A DNA stretch of 8,886 nt from a bacterium (lineage in GTDB: Bacteria > Fidelibacterota > UBA2242), in assembly GCA_018895675.1 (NCBI GenBank), contig JAHIOG010000087.1:1-8886 (forward strand), given 5' to 3'. The notes under the pieces are model-generated. The model saw only the letters and a program-made list of their open reading frames with translations. It made no database searches and was not told the origin of the DNA. Position 1 is the first letter of the stretch. Every line of letters begins with the position of its first letter. Below, one piece after another: positions 1-6,164 of the stretch. A program made the translations under genes and the position numbers.

Positions 1-51
1 ATAGACACGTTTGCTAAAATCAAAAAGTTTGTCTAAATGACAGAATAATAC

Positions 52-82
52 TTGGTTTTTATTGACGGTAAACATAACTTTA
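52..82 (+). promoter_or_regulatory. Candidate promoter of the tRNA-Arg gene (Bacteroidota-like)
   Basis: A TTG at 52-54 is followed after 20 bases by TAACTTTA at 75-82, which fits the TAnnTTTG -7 element of Bacteroidota sigma factors at all specified bases but the last. Transcription would start near 87-90, a few bases before the mature tRNA at 95. The same TTG-N20-TAASTTT arrangement recurs at 999-1029 ahead of rimP, which strengthens both calls. An E. coli-type reading is poorer: TTGACG at 62-67 has no good -10 partner. Motif match only. Confidence 0.4.
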
Positions 83-94
83 TCCGCTTTTTTA

Positions 95-167
95 GCCCTT
101 GTAGTTCAAGCGGATAGAACGGAGGATTCCTAATCCTCTGATCTGGGTTCGAGTCCCGGCAAGGGTA
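95..167 (+). tRNA. tRNA-Arg (anticodon CCU)
   Basis: The sequence folds into a full cloverleaf. The acceptor stem is 95-101 with 160-166, the D-stem 104-107 with 117-120, the anticodon stem 122-126 with 134-138, and the T-stem 143-147 with 155-159 around a TTCGAGT loop. The seven-base anticodon loop at 127-133 has CCT at 129-131, which reads the arginine codon AGG. The discriminator base is A167 and the D-loop contains A residues as expected for bacterial tRNA-Arg. No CCA is encoded (the genome continues CGG), so a CCA-adding enzyme is needed. The first acceptor pair is a G-U wobble (G95-T166). No terminator separates it from the TPR gene that starts 29 bases downstream. Confidence 0.96.
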
Positions 168-196
168 CGGATTGATATGATTAAGGAGATGAATAC

Positions 197-880
197 ATGT
201 TAAAGCCTAAAAAGAAGATTACCCGGAAAGAGATTAAGAAGGATCCGGTTTTGGAAAAAATTGCTCAAGCAGAACATTTTATCCATGAACAGGGCAAAAT
301 GATGATGTATGTTGTGATCGCAGTCGTAGTTATAATAGTATTGAGCATTGCCATGATTCGTTCCAAGAAGAATGCAAACAGAGTTGCATCGGGTGAACTT
401 GGGATTGCTGAAATGGCTTTAGCTTCCGGGGACTATGATAATGCGATATTCCAGTTAGAAGCATTAATTGATAAGAACCCCGGCACAAAAAGCGCCGGTA
501 TGGCAACCCTGCTGCTTGCTCAGACATATATAACTAAAGATGATTATGAAAATGCCGAAATAAATTTTCAAAAATATATCGATGACTATGATCAAGACGA
601 TATGTTAACAGCGGCCACATATAATGGTCTTGGAGCCTGTGATGAACGAAAAAAAAACTATGAACAAGCGGCAAAATATTTTGAAAAAGGTGGTAATAAA
701 TCGCCTTACAAATTTCTGAAATACGAATGTTACATAAATGCAGTAAGAAACTATATCAAACTCCGTGATATCGAAAAGGCTGAACGACTATTAAAAATGA
801 TGCCTGAAGACGATCTTGATTATAAATATAAATCTCAAGTTGATATGCTGAATGCAGAGATAAAGGTGTTGAAAGGTTAA
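197..880 (+). CDS. Membrane-anchored tetratricopeptide-repeat protein (YfgM-like)
   Basis: A 227-residue protein with a lysine-rich N-terminus, one hydrophobic helix at about residues 35-54, a basic stretch (RSKK, 55-58), and then a soluble helical region with TPR-like pairs. These pairs include a segment around 65-95 (GDYDNAIFQLEALI), one around 100-130 (DDYENAEINFQKYI), one around 140-165 (KNYEQAAKYFEKG) and a degenerate one around 175-203. The single N-terminal helix followed by TPRs resembles YfgM, a SecYEG-associated protein, and related uncharacterised TPR proteins of FCB bacteria. The repeats probably lie outside the cytoplasmic membrane and bind proteins; no catalytic motif is visible. 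The ATG is supported by AAGGAG at 183-188, eight bases upstream. The gene follows the tRNA without a terminator, and its stop codon lies in the left arm of the inverted-repeat element. The exact function is unknown. Confidence 0.85.
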   Translation: MLKPKKKITRKEIKKDPVLEKIAQAEHFIHEQGKMMMYVVIAVVVIIVLSIAMIRSKKNANRVASGELGIAEMALASGDYDNAIFQLEALIDKNPGTKSAGMATLLLAQTYITKDDYENAEINFQKYIDDYDQDDMLTAATYNGLGACDERKKNYEQAAKYFEKGGNKSPYKFLKYECYINAVRNYIKLRDIEKAERLLKMMPEDDLDYKYKSQVDMLNAEIKVLKG

Positions 881-986
881 CCCTACGACGTCATTTAGTA
901 AATATGATACTATATATAGTTCGTATTATCAACTGTAAATACTACATTTGGTATATTAAATTTTTATGTTACGTAGTAGGGTTAAC
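876..986. repeat. 111-bp element bounded by 16-bp inverted repeats (MITE-like)
   Basis: The left arm GTTAACCCTACGACGT (876-891) and the right arm ACGTAGTAGGGTTAAC (971-986) are inverted copies with one mismatch in 16. The AT-rich interior contains small palindromes: ATTTA-G-TAAAT at 893-903 and ACTATATATAGT at 909-920. Both outer ends are GTTAAC, so the repeat may be read as ACCCTAC...GTAGGGT flanked by TA on each side. That is the arrangement left by IS630/Tc1-type elements, which duplicate TA. The left TA is part of the TPR stop codon; removing the element with one TA still leaves TAA, so insertion would not have changed the protein. There is no transposase and no second copy in the window. 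It could instead be a stem-forming 3' UTR or regulatory structure. The symmetry is seen directly; mobility is inferred. Confidence 0.5.
920..950 (+). promoter_or_regulatory. Candidate promoter inside the inverted-repeat element
   Basis: TACATTTG at 943-950 is a complete match to the Bacteroidota TAnnTTTG -7 element. At the 20-base spacing used by the other two candidates the upstream triplet is TTC (920-922), one base off TTG. Transcription would begin near 955 and run through the right repeat arm and the hairpin at 1037-1062 into rimP, giving a leader of about 125 bases. Similar octamers also occur by chance inside ribF (6994-7001, 7697-7704), so the call is weak. Confidence 0.25.
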
Positions 987-998
987 TATTATTTAAAG

Positions 999-1029
999 TT
1001 GCATTATTTATTTCCTTATTGTAAGTTTC
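999..1029 (+). promoter_or_regulatory. Candidate promoter just upstream of the rimP leader hairpin
   Basis: TTG at 999-1001, a 20-base spacer, and TAAGTTTC at 1022-1029 match the Bacteroidota-type pattern except for the last base. The spacing and layout are identical to the candidate before the tRNA (52-82). Transcription would start near 1035, placing the hairpin at 1037-1062 at the very 5' end of the mRNA. In that case the hairpin would act more as a 5' stabilising or attenuating structure than as an end for upstream transcripts. Motif match only. Confidence 0.35.
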
Positions 1030-1036
1030 GGACGTT

Positions 1037-1063
1037 AAAAGTGGGTTGACAGACCCACTTTTT
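1037..1063 (+). terminator. Intrinsic terminator / attenuator hairpin in the rimP-nusA leader
   Basis: A perfect 10-bp stem pairs AAAAGTGGGT (1037-1046) with ACCCACTTTT (1053-1062) around a six-base loop TGACAG, and five T residues (1059-1063) close it. This is a standard rho-independent terminator. It lies 17 bases before the rimP ATG, with the ribosome-binding site GGAG at 1070-1073, so no promoter fits between hairpin and gene. Any transcript that reaches rimP must therefore read through it. In Bacillus subtilis, NusA-dependent termination in the rimP leader autoregulates nusA, and the same role is inferred here. It may also end the tRNA-TPR transcript. Confidence 0.8.
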
Positions 1064-1080
1064 CTGTTTGGAGAATTAAG

Positions 1081-1533
1081 ATGGAAACTGTGAAAGAAAA
1101 CATAAAGAAAATCGTGACAAAAGCAGCTGAAGATTGCGGCGCTTATTTAGTCGGTTTTTCGATCAATTTACAGGGGAGTCGTACTTTTGTAAAAGTGGTC
1201 GTTGAATCGATTGATGGAATCACAATGGATGAGATTACTTCTGTTACGAAAGAATTAAATGCAAATGAAGCTCTGGACCAATTATTGGCTGACGGATATC
1301 AGTTGGAAGTCACTTCACCGGGGATCGACTATAAGTTAAAAGAATACCGTGATTTTCCGCGTAATGTTGGCAGATCGTTAAAGGTTTTTCATACGAATTC
1401 GACAGTGAAATCACCTTTCAAAGGTGAATTAAAAGAGGTCAATAAAGATAGACTTGTTTTTGATTTAAAAGGAGTGTTTAAAGAAATTACGTTTAACGAA
1501 CTCGATTATGCAAAAATCGTGTTAAAATGGTAA
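1081..1533 (+). CDS. rimP: Ribosome maturation factor RimP
   Basis: RimP binds the free 30S subunit in the cytoplasm and promotes late assembly of its head region. The 150-residue length is typical of the family. The N-terminal alpha/beta domain (about 1-85) ends in the family's most recognisable motif, LEVTSPGID (75-83), followed by the F-x-R-N-x-G segment (92-97) that opens the C-terminal SH3-like domain (about 90-150). The ATG has GGAG at 1070-1073, seven bases upstream, and lies directly behind the leader hairpin. Its position before nusA, with a 23-base gap, is conserved across bacteria. It is the first gene of the operon, so the leader hairpin would control rimP and nusA together. Nothing unusual is visible in the protein. 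Confidence 0.96.
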   Translation: METVKENIKKIVTKAAEDCGAYLVGFSINLQGSRTFVKVVVESIDGITMDEITSVTKELNANEALDQLLADGYQLEVTSPGIDYKLKEYRDFPRNVGRSLKVFHTNSTVKSPFKGELKEVNKDRLVFDLKGVFKEITFNELDYAKIVLKW

Positions 1534-1542
1534 GCAAAAGAT

Positions 1543-1559
1543 AGAGGAGTTATCAATTG
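1543..1559 (+). promoter_or_regulatory. Ribosome-binding site and TTG start of nusA
   Basis: AGAGGAG at 1543-1549 is followed after seven bases by TTG (1557-1559). The reading frame gives M-I-N-R-E, the usual NusA beginning. The next in-frame ATG lies about 50 codons inside the conserved N-terminal domain, so the TTG is the only plausible start. Confidence 0.85.
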
Positions 1560-2945
1560 ATAAACCGAGAAATCATTGAAGCCTTTTCACAGATCGCTCG
1601 AGAAAAAAATGTTGATCGAAGCGAATTAGGTGAAATTATCGAACAAGTTTTTCTCACGCTTATTGAAAAGAAGTATCAGACTACTGAGAATTTTGACGTC
1701 ATTGTGAATATGGAAAAGGGTGAGATCGAAATCTATCAACATAAAGTTATTGTTGAGGAAGTTACTGATCCGCTCACTGAGATCAGTCTGGATGAAGCCC
1801 GGATATTGGAACCTGATCTGGAGATTGGCGATCCTTATGTGGAAATTATTAATCCTGCCAGCTTTGGAAGGCGATTGATCTCCCATGCCAAACAAATCCT
1901 GAATCAACAAATTTTAAGAGTTGAAAAAACCGCCATTTACGAGGAATACTCAAAAAAAACGGGGCAGATTATCATTGGCGATGTGCATCAGATCCGCAGA
2001 GATGCGATTTTTATTAATATCGGGAAAGCCGAATTGAAAATGCCACGCGAAGAACAGATACCGGGTGAACGTTATCGCAGGGGTGAAAGCATAAAATCGA
2101 TCCTCAAAGAGGCTTTGCTTGGTACAACCGGACCGGAAATTATCGTATCCAGAGCGGATCCTTTATTCTTAATTAAATTGTTTGAAAATGAAGTTCCGGA
2201 AATTTATGATAAAACGATTGAGATTAAAAAAGTAGCCAGGCATCCGGGTGATCGAAGCAAAGTTATCGTTGAATCCAATGATCGCCGGATTGATGCTGTC
2301 GGGGCATGTGTGGGAATTAAAGGCAGCAGGATTCAGGCAATTGTCAGAGAATTGAATAATGAAAAGATTGACATCATCAACAATAGTAGTGAACCGGAAA
2401 TTTTAATTACACGGGCGCTCTCTCCCGCAAAACCATACATGCTGGAAATTGATGAGGAAAAAAAGACATCTCTGGCTATTTTTGACGATGGTGAAATTTC
2501 GGTGGCTATCGGTAAAATGGGTCAGAATATACGGCTGGCATCTGAAGTAACCGGATATACGATAGATGCAATTAAGAAATCCGATTACGAATTAACCGAG
2601 TCAGAAACGATATATCTGGAAGAAATTAAAGGACTGACTGAGCATAATTGGAAATTGCTCTATTCTGTCGGAATTGAAACCGCGGAAGAACTTTTAAATA
2701 CATCCCAGGAAGAGTTGGTCAGCATCAAGGGCTTAGGTGCAAAAACGGTTGAAAAGATTATTGCCGTTGTTGAAGTGGCCGTAGAAAACCGTAAAGCCGA
2801 GATTGAAGCAGCTCGTGAGGCGGCTCAGTCAGAAGCCGCAAGTTCAGAGGACTATGATGAATCTGAGGATGGAGAGACTGAGGAAGATATTGAATTCTCC
2901 GAAGGCGACATCATTGATGATATAGGACAGGAGCAAAATGAATAA
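1557..2945 (+). CDS. nusA: Transcription termination/antitermination factor NusA
   Basis: NusA binds RNA polymerase near the RNA exit channel, enhances pausing and intrinsic termination, and takes part in antitermination and rRNA transcription. The 462 residues contain the N-terminal polymerase-binding domain (about 1-125), an S1 domain starting near G136, KH1 with GIKG at 253-256 in the hallmark VGACVG context, and KH2 with GKMG at 319-322. A C-terminal helix-hairpin-helix-like domain follows (about 350-415, GLGAKT at 392-397), and then a strongly acidic tail (about 420-462). The KH1 context reads DAVGACVG where DPVGACVG is common, a small change. The extra C-terminal domain and acidic tail are found in many but not all NusA proteins. 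The start is TTG. The gene sits between rimP and infB, and neither ylxR nor ylxQ, present here in many Firmicutes, intervenes. Confidence 0.97.
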   Translation: MINREIIEAFSQIAREKNVDRSELGEIIEQVFLTLIEKKYQTTENFDVIVNMEKGEIEIYQHKVIVEEVTDPLTEISLDEARILEPDLEIGDPYVEIINPASFGRRLISHAKQILNQQILRVEKTAIYEEYSKKTGQIIIGDVHQIRRDAIFINIGKAELKMPREEQIPGERYRRGESIKSILKEALLGTTGPEIIVSRADPLFLIKLFENEVPEIYDKTIEIKKVARHPGDRSKVIVESNDRRIDAVGACVGIKGSRIQAIVRELNNEKIDIINNSSEPEILITRALSPAKPYMLEIDEEKKTSLAIFDDGEISVAIGKMGQNIRLASEVTGYTIDAIKKSDYELTESETIYLEEIKGLTEHNWKLLYSVGIETAEELLNTSQEELVSIKGLGAKTVEKIIAVVEVAVENRKAEIEAAREAAQSEAASSEDYDESEDGETEEDIEFSEGDIIDDIGQEQNE

Positions 2946-2969
2946 TTCGGCTCTAATAGAGAGAGGTCT

Positions 2970-5489
2970 ATGATTGGTGAAGTAAAAGTAAAACAGAAGC
3001 GGATTTTCGAGATTGCAAAGGAATTGAATATCTCGCATATCGAGATAATAAAATTTCTGGAAAAAGAGGATATTCCGGTTAAGAGTATTATGACTTCCGT
3101 GGATGAAACGATCTATCTGAATATCCTGGAGGAGTTTGCCCGTGAGAAGGATGTGGTTGAGCGATTTCGGAAAGAAAGAGCCCGCAGAGAAGCTGAATCC
3201 AAACGCAAAGCGGAAGAGGAAGCCCGTAAAAGCGCTGAACTGGAACGGAAGAAAATAGAAACAGAAGTTTACCACCATGCTATTCCCCTCATCGATTCCG
3301 CAATACAATTAAGCTATAAATTTAGTTCTCAAATTCTGGATTTCTTACTTAAGGATGCTAGAGGCTCCGCTAAAATCACGGATGTGACACCTGGAGTTGC
3401 TTCCGGTAAGCCGATCACCGAAACCCCATCTGAAAAACAGAGTATTGAAGACGGTGAAAAAGATCGGAAGAAAAAGAAAAAGGAAAAACGTAAACTCCGG
3501 CGTATTACCATCTCTGATATAGAATCCCGATTAGATCAAAAGAGTGGAAAGCGGCGTCCGACGGAAGATGATAAAAAGAAAAAGGGTAAAAAAGGCAAAC
3601 CCCTGACCAATATTGATGAACGAAAAGTGGAAGATTCCATCCGTCGTACTATGGCGAAAATGGATGAAAAGATCACTCGAAAAAAATATAAAAAACAGGA
3701 TGTGCCTAAAGAGGAAGAACAGCAAAAAACACAAAAAATCAGGATTAGTGAATTCGCAACTGTCGAAACGATGGCAACATTAATGGATGTTGATCCTGCA
3801 GACGTGATCTCTAAATGTATCCAACTTGGAATGTTTGTCACAATTAACCAGCGTCTTGATTTCGATACAATCACCTTAATCGCCGATGAATTTGAATATG
3901 AAGCCGAACAGGTGGAACAGTACGGTGAAGAAATTCTGAAAATTGAAGAGACTGAAGAAGATCTGAAAAATGCCGTTCCAAGACCGCCTGTCGTGGCGAT
4001 TATGGGGCACGTTGATCATGGAAAGACTTCTTTACTGGATTATATCCGCAATACCAATGTTGTCGCCGGTGAATCCGGTGGTATTACCCAACATATTGGC
4101 GCCTATAAAGTTATTCTGGAAAATAAAAAACAGATAACATTTCTGGATACACCCGGTCACGAAGCCTTTACGGCTATGCGGGCGCGTGGAGCGCAAGTAA
4201 CCGATATGGTCGTATTAGTAGTGGCAGCCGACGATGGCGTGATGCCCCGAACTGTTGAAGCTATCAACCATGCCAAAGCAGCGGATGTTCCTCTTGTAAT
4301 CGCTATAAATAAGATAGATAAGCCCGAAATTAATATTGAAAAAGTTAAACGAGGATTGTCCGAGCATAATGTTTTAGTTGAAGATTGGGGCGGATCGGTT
4401 CAGGTTGCAGAAATATCTGCTAAAACTGGCGAAGGTATTGACCATCTACTCGATCTGCTTTTGCTTGAAGCAGAGATGTTGGAACTGAAGGCAAATTTTG
4501 ATACTATGGCAAAAGGAACTGTCATTGAATCAAAAGTGGATAAACGACACGGTCCTATGGCAACAATTTTGATTCAGAAAGGTTCTGCAAGTATCGGTGA
4601 TCCATTTGTCTGCGGTCCGGCATGCGGACGTATTCGTGCTATTTATGATGAGCGGGGACGACGATTAAAAAAAGTAGAGCCATCCGATCCTGCTGTTATA
4701 GTTGGATTTGATGTGTTGCCGCGCCTGGCGGATATTTTTGCCATCGTTGAAGATGAAAGAGAAGCAAAAAAAATTGCTTCCGAGCGTAAAAAAATTCAAA
4801 GAGAACAACAGTTCCGTCAGACCAAGGAATGGACACTGGACACAATTTCACAGCAGATTGCTGAAGGAAAAATTAAACAACTGAATGTGATCCTGAAATG
4901 TGATGTTGATGGTTCGGTTGAGGCAATTGGTGAGACAATCAGCCAACTGGGCAATGAAGAGGTTGCCGTCAGCGTTAAACATAAAGCTGCCGGACAGATT
5001 TCAGAAACCGATGTTTTACTCGCAAAAGCTTCCGGAGCGGTAATAGTTGGATTTAACGTTTCCGCTAATCCGAAAGTCAAAGAACTCGCCAAAATGGAAA
5101 ATATTGAGATTCGCTATTATAGTGTTATTTATGAACTGGCTGACGATATCAAAGCGGCGCTGGAAGGATTGCTCAGTCCTGAAAAGATCGAAGAGCATCT
5201 TGGAGTAGTAGAAGTTCGGGAAGTATTTAAAATTCCCAAAATAGGATTTATTGCCGGATCATATGTAAAAGAAGGAAAAGTTCATCGCAATGCAATGGCT
5301 CGAATCAGACGAAATGATGAAGTAGTGTATGAAGGCTCGATATCTTCGTTAAGACGTTTTAAAGACGATGTAAGGGAAGTGCAGGAAGGCTACGAATGCG
5401 GTATTGCGGTTGTGGGCTATACAAAATATGAAACGGGTGATCTAATCGATGTCTTCGAAGTAAAGTCAGTTAAACGGAAATTGGAGTAA
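2970..5489 (+). CDS. infB: Translation initiation factor IF-2
   Basis: IF-2 is the GTPase that delivers fMet-tRNA to the 30S subunit and promotes subunit joining. The 839-residue protein has a first IF2_N module (about 5-55), a long charged linker (about 60-250) with lysine-rich tracts near 168-180 and 198-208, and a second IF2_N module (about 257-310). The GTPase core shows G1 GHVDHGKT (346-353), G2 in GGITQH, G3 DTPGH (393-397), G4 NKID (447-450) and G5 SAK (483-485). Domains II, III and the fMet-tRNA-binding C2 domain (about 740-839) follow. In C2 the usual AGC is AGS (S764), while E809-C810-G811 is kept. The linker holds an unusual uncharged stretch at about 100-145. The start is ATG with a GAGAGAGG ribosome-binding site (2959-2966), 24 bases after nusA. 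It overlaps no neighbour. Confidence 0.98.
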   Translation: MIGEVKVKQKRIFEIAKELNISHIEIIKFLEKEDIPVKSIMTSVDETIYLNILEEFAREKDVVERFRKERARREAESKRKAEEEARKSAELERKKIETEVYHHAIPLIDSAIQLSYKFSSQILDFLLKDARGSAKITDVTPGVASGKPITETPSEKQSIEDGEKDRKKKKKEKRKLRRITISDIESRLDQKSGKRRPTEDDKKKKGKKGKPLTNIDERKVEDSIRRTMAKMDEKITRKKYKKQDVPKEEEQQKTQKIRISEFATVETMATLMDVDPADVISKCIQLGMFVTINQRLDFDTITLIADEFEYEAEQVEQYGEEILKIEETEEDLKNAVPRPPVVAIMGHVDHGKTSLLDYIRNTNVVAGESGGITQHIGAYKVILENKKQITFLDTPGHEAFTAMRARGAQVTDMVVLVVAADDGVMPRTVEAINHAKAADVPLVIAINKIDKPEINIEKVKRGLSEHNVLVEDWGGSVQVAEISAKTGEGIDHLLDLLLLEAEMLELKANFDTMAKGTVIESKVDKRHGPMATILIQKGSASIGDPFVCGPACGRIRAIYDERGRRLKKVEPSDPAVIVGFDVLPRLADIFAIVEDEREAKKIASERKKIQREQQFRQTKEWTLDTISQQIAEGKIKQLNVILKCDVDGSVEAIGETISQLGNEEVAVSVKHKAAGQISETDVLLAKASGAVIVGFNVSANPKVKELAKMENIEIRYYSVIYELADDIKAALEGLLSPEKIEEHLGVVEVREVFKIPKIGFIAGSYVKEGKVHRNAMARIRRNDEVVYEGSISSLRRFKDDVREVQEGYECGIAVVGYTKYETGDLIDVFEVKSVKRKLE

Positions 5490-5508
5490 TTGATAGGTCT
5501 TTCCATTA

Positions 5509-5790
5509 ATGACAATCGGATTATTACAGGTAGAAATTTTGTTGCTTGAAACACACTCACTGAAAGAAAAACGATCGGTATTAAGCCGGATTAAAAACCT
5601 GGTGAGAAATAAATTTAACGTGTCAATTGCCGATCTGAAATATGGCGATCAGTGGGGAAGAACTCTGCTTGGGCTTGTCACTATCAGTGATGATGGAAAA
5701 ATCGTTCATCAGGTATTGAAAAGAGTCGAAGATTTTCTTGAGCAGCAGATAGGAATCCGGATAGTAGATAGAAAGGTCGAACTATTCTGA
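5509..5790 (+). CDS. DUF503 (YlxP-like) protein
   Basis: A 93-residue protein of the DUF503 family, recognised from the HSLKEKR motif (16-22), the following basic helix, and the strand N-V-S-I-A-D (37-42). The family is small and ferredoxin-like in fold. It is found between infB and rbfA in many bacteria and is named YlxP in Firmicutes. That location suggests a role in ribosome assembly or initiation, but no biochemical function is established. An in-frame TAG at 5494-5496 leaves ATG 5509 as the first possible start. The ribosome-binding site is poor (AGG at 5495-5497), so translation probably depends on ribosomes finishing infB 19 bases upstream. Its TGA stop overlaps the rbfA ATG by one base. 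Confidence 0.9.
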   Translation: MTIGLLQVEILLLETHSLKEKRSVLSRIKNLVRNKFNVSIADLKYGDQWGRTLLGLVTISDDGKIVHQVLKRVEDFLEQQIGIRIVDRKVELF

Positions 5791-6164
5791 TGATTGATTA
5801 TCGAAAACGACGGGTTTCCGATGAAATAAAAAGAATTGTCGGGGAGATTTTTATAAAGGATTTACCCAGTCAAGGATCCAGCCTGATAACTGTCACAAAT
5901 GTGCGCTGTAGCAGTGATTTGCTGCAGGCAAAAATATATTTAAGTATTTACAATGAAGATCCGGCACAGCGGCTACGAATATTGAAAAATATCATTAAAA
6001 AGGCTTCCTATATCCGGGGGCTTTTAGGTAATCGGATTACATTGAAATATGTCCCTAAATTGCTGTTCTTCGAAGATGATTCAATGATCTATGTAGATAA
6101 TATTGAGCGTTTAATTCAATCTATTCATAAAGATGAGGAAGATGACATTTCAGAATCCGATTGA
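5790..6164 (+). CDS. rbfA: 30S ribosome-binding factor RbfA
   Basis: RbfA binds the 30S subunit near the 5' region and neck of 16S rRNA and helps late maturation and cold adaptation. The 124 residues show the family pattern: an N-terminal helix with RKRRVSDEIKR (5-15), the strand ITVTNVRCSSDLLQAKIYLS (33-52), a helix pair leading to IRGLLGNRI (75-83), and the strand with PKLLFFEDD (89-97). The usual helix-kink-helix signature A-x-G of its KH-like fold is A72-S73-Y74 here, so the conserved glycine is missing. An acidic tail follows. The ATG overlaps the TGA of the preceding gene (TGATG at 5788-5792), which implies translational coupling. The gene in turn overlaps the start of truB by 23-32 bases. 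Confidence 0.93.
   Translation: MIDYRKRRVSDEIKRIVGEIFIKDLPSQGSSLITVTNVRCSSDLLQAKIYLSIYNEDPAQRLRILKNIIKKASYIRGLLGNRITLKYVPKLLFFEDDSMIYVDNIERLIQSIHKDEEDDISESD

Noticed and set aside
1..36. A short open frame ending in TAA at 34-36 that could be the 3' end of an upstream gene (I-D-T-F-A-K-I-K-K-F-V).
   Set aside because: Eleven codons are too few to identify a protein, and no terminator or neighbour supports it.
62..67. TTGACG as an E. coli-type -35 box before the tRNA.
   Set aside because: No acceptable -10 hexamer lies 16-18 bases downstream. The TTG-N20-TAACTTTA arrangement fits better.
95..167. The tRNA as an attachment site for an integrated element.
   Set aside because: No integrase gene and no repeat of the tRNA 3' end were noticed, and the downstream genes are core functions.
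904..996. A 30-codon hydrophobic open frame (M-I-L-Y-I-V-R...) running through the inverted-repeat element.
   Set aside because: There is no ribosome-binding site, and the hydrophobic character follows from T-rich codons in AT-rich DNA. It is probably chance.
2844..3308. A 154-codon reverse-strand open frame across the end of nusA and start of infB.
   Set aside because: It lies opposite two well-supported genes, has no family motif, and its composition mirrors the charged coding strand.
3461..3500. The A-rich lysine tract in infB as a programmed slippage site.
   Set aside because: The frame stays open and matches IF-2 on both sides, and lysine-rich linkers are normal for this protein.
3536..3874. 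Reverse-strand open frames rich in Phe, Leu and Ser opposite the infB linker, looking like membrane proteins.
   Set aside because: Their hydrophobic runs are the complement of Lys/Glu-rich codons in the linker and not real membrane segments.
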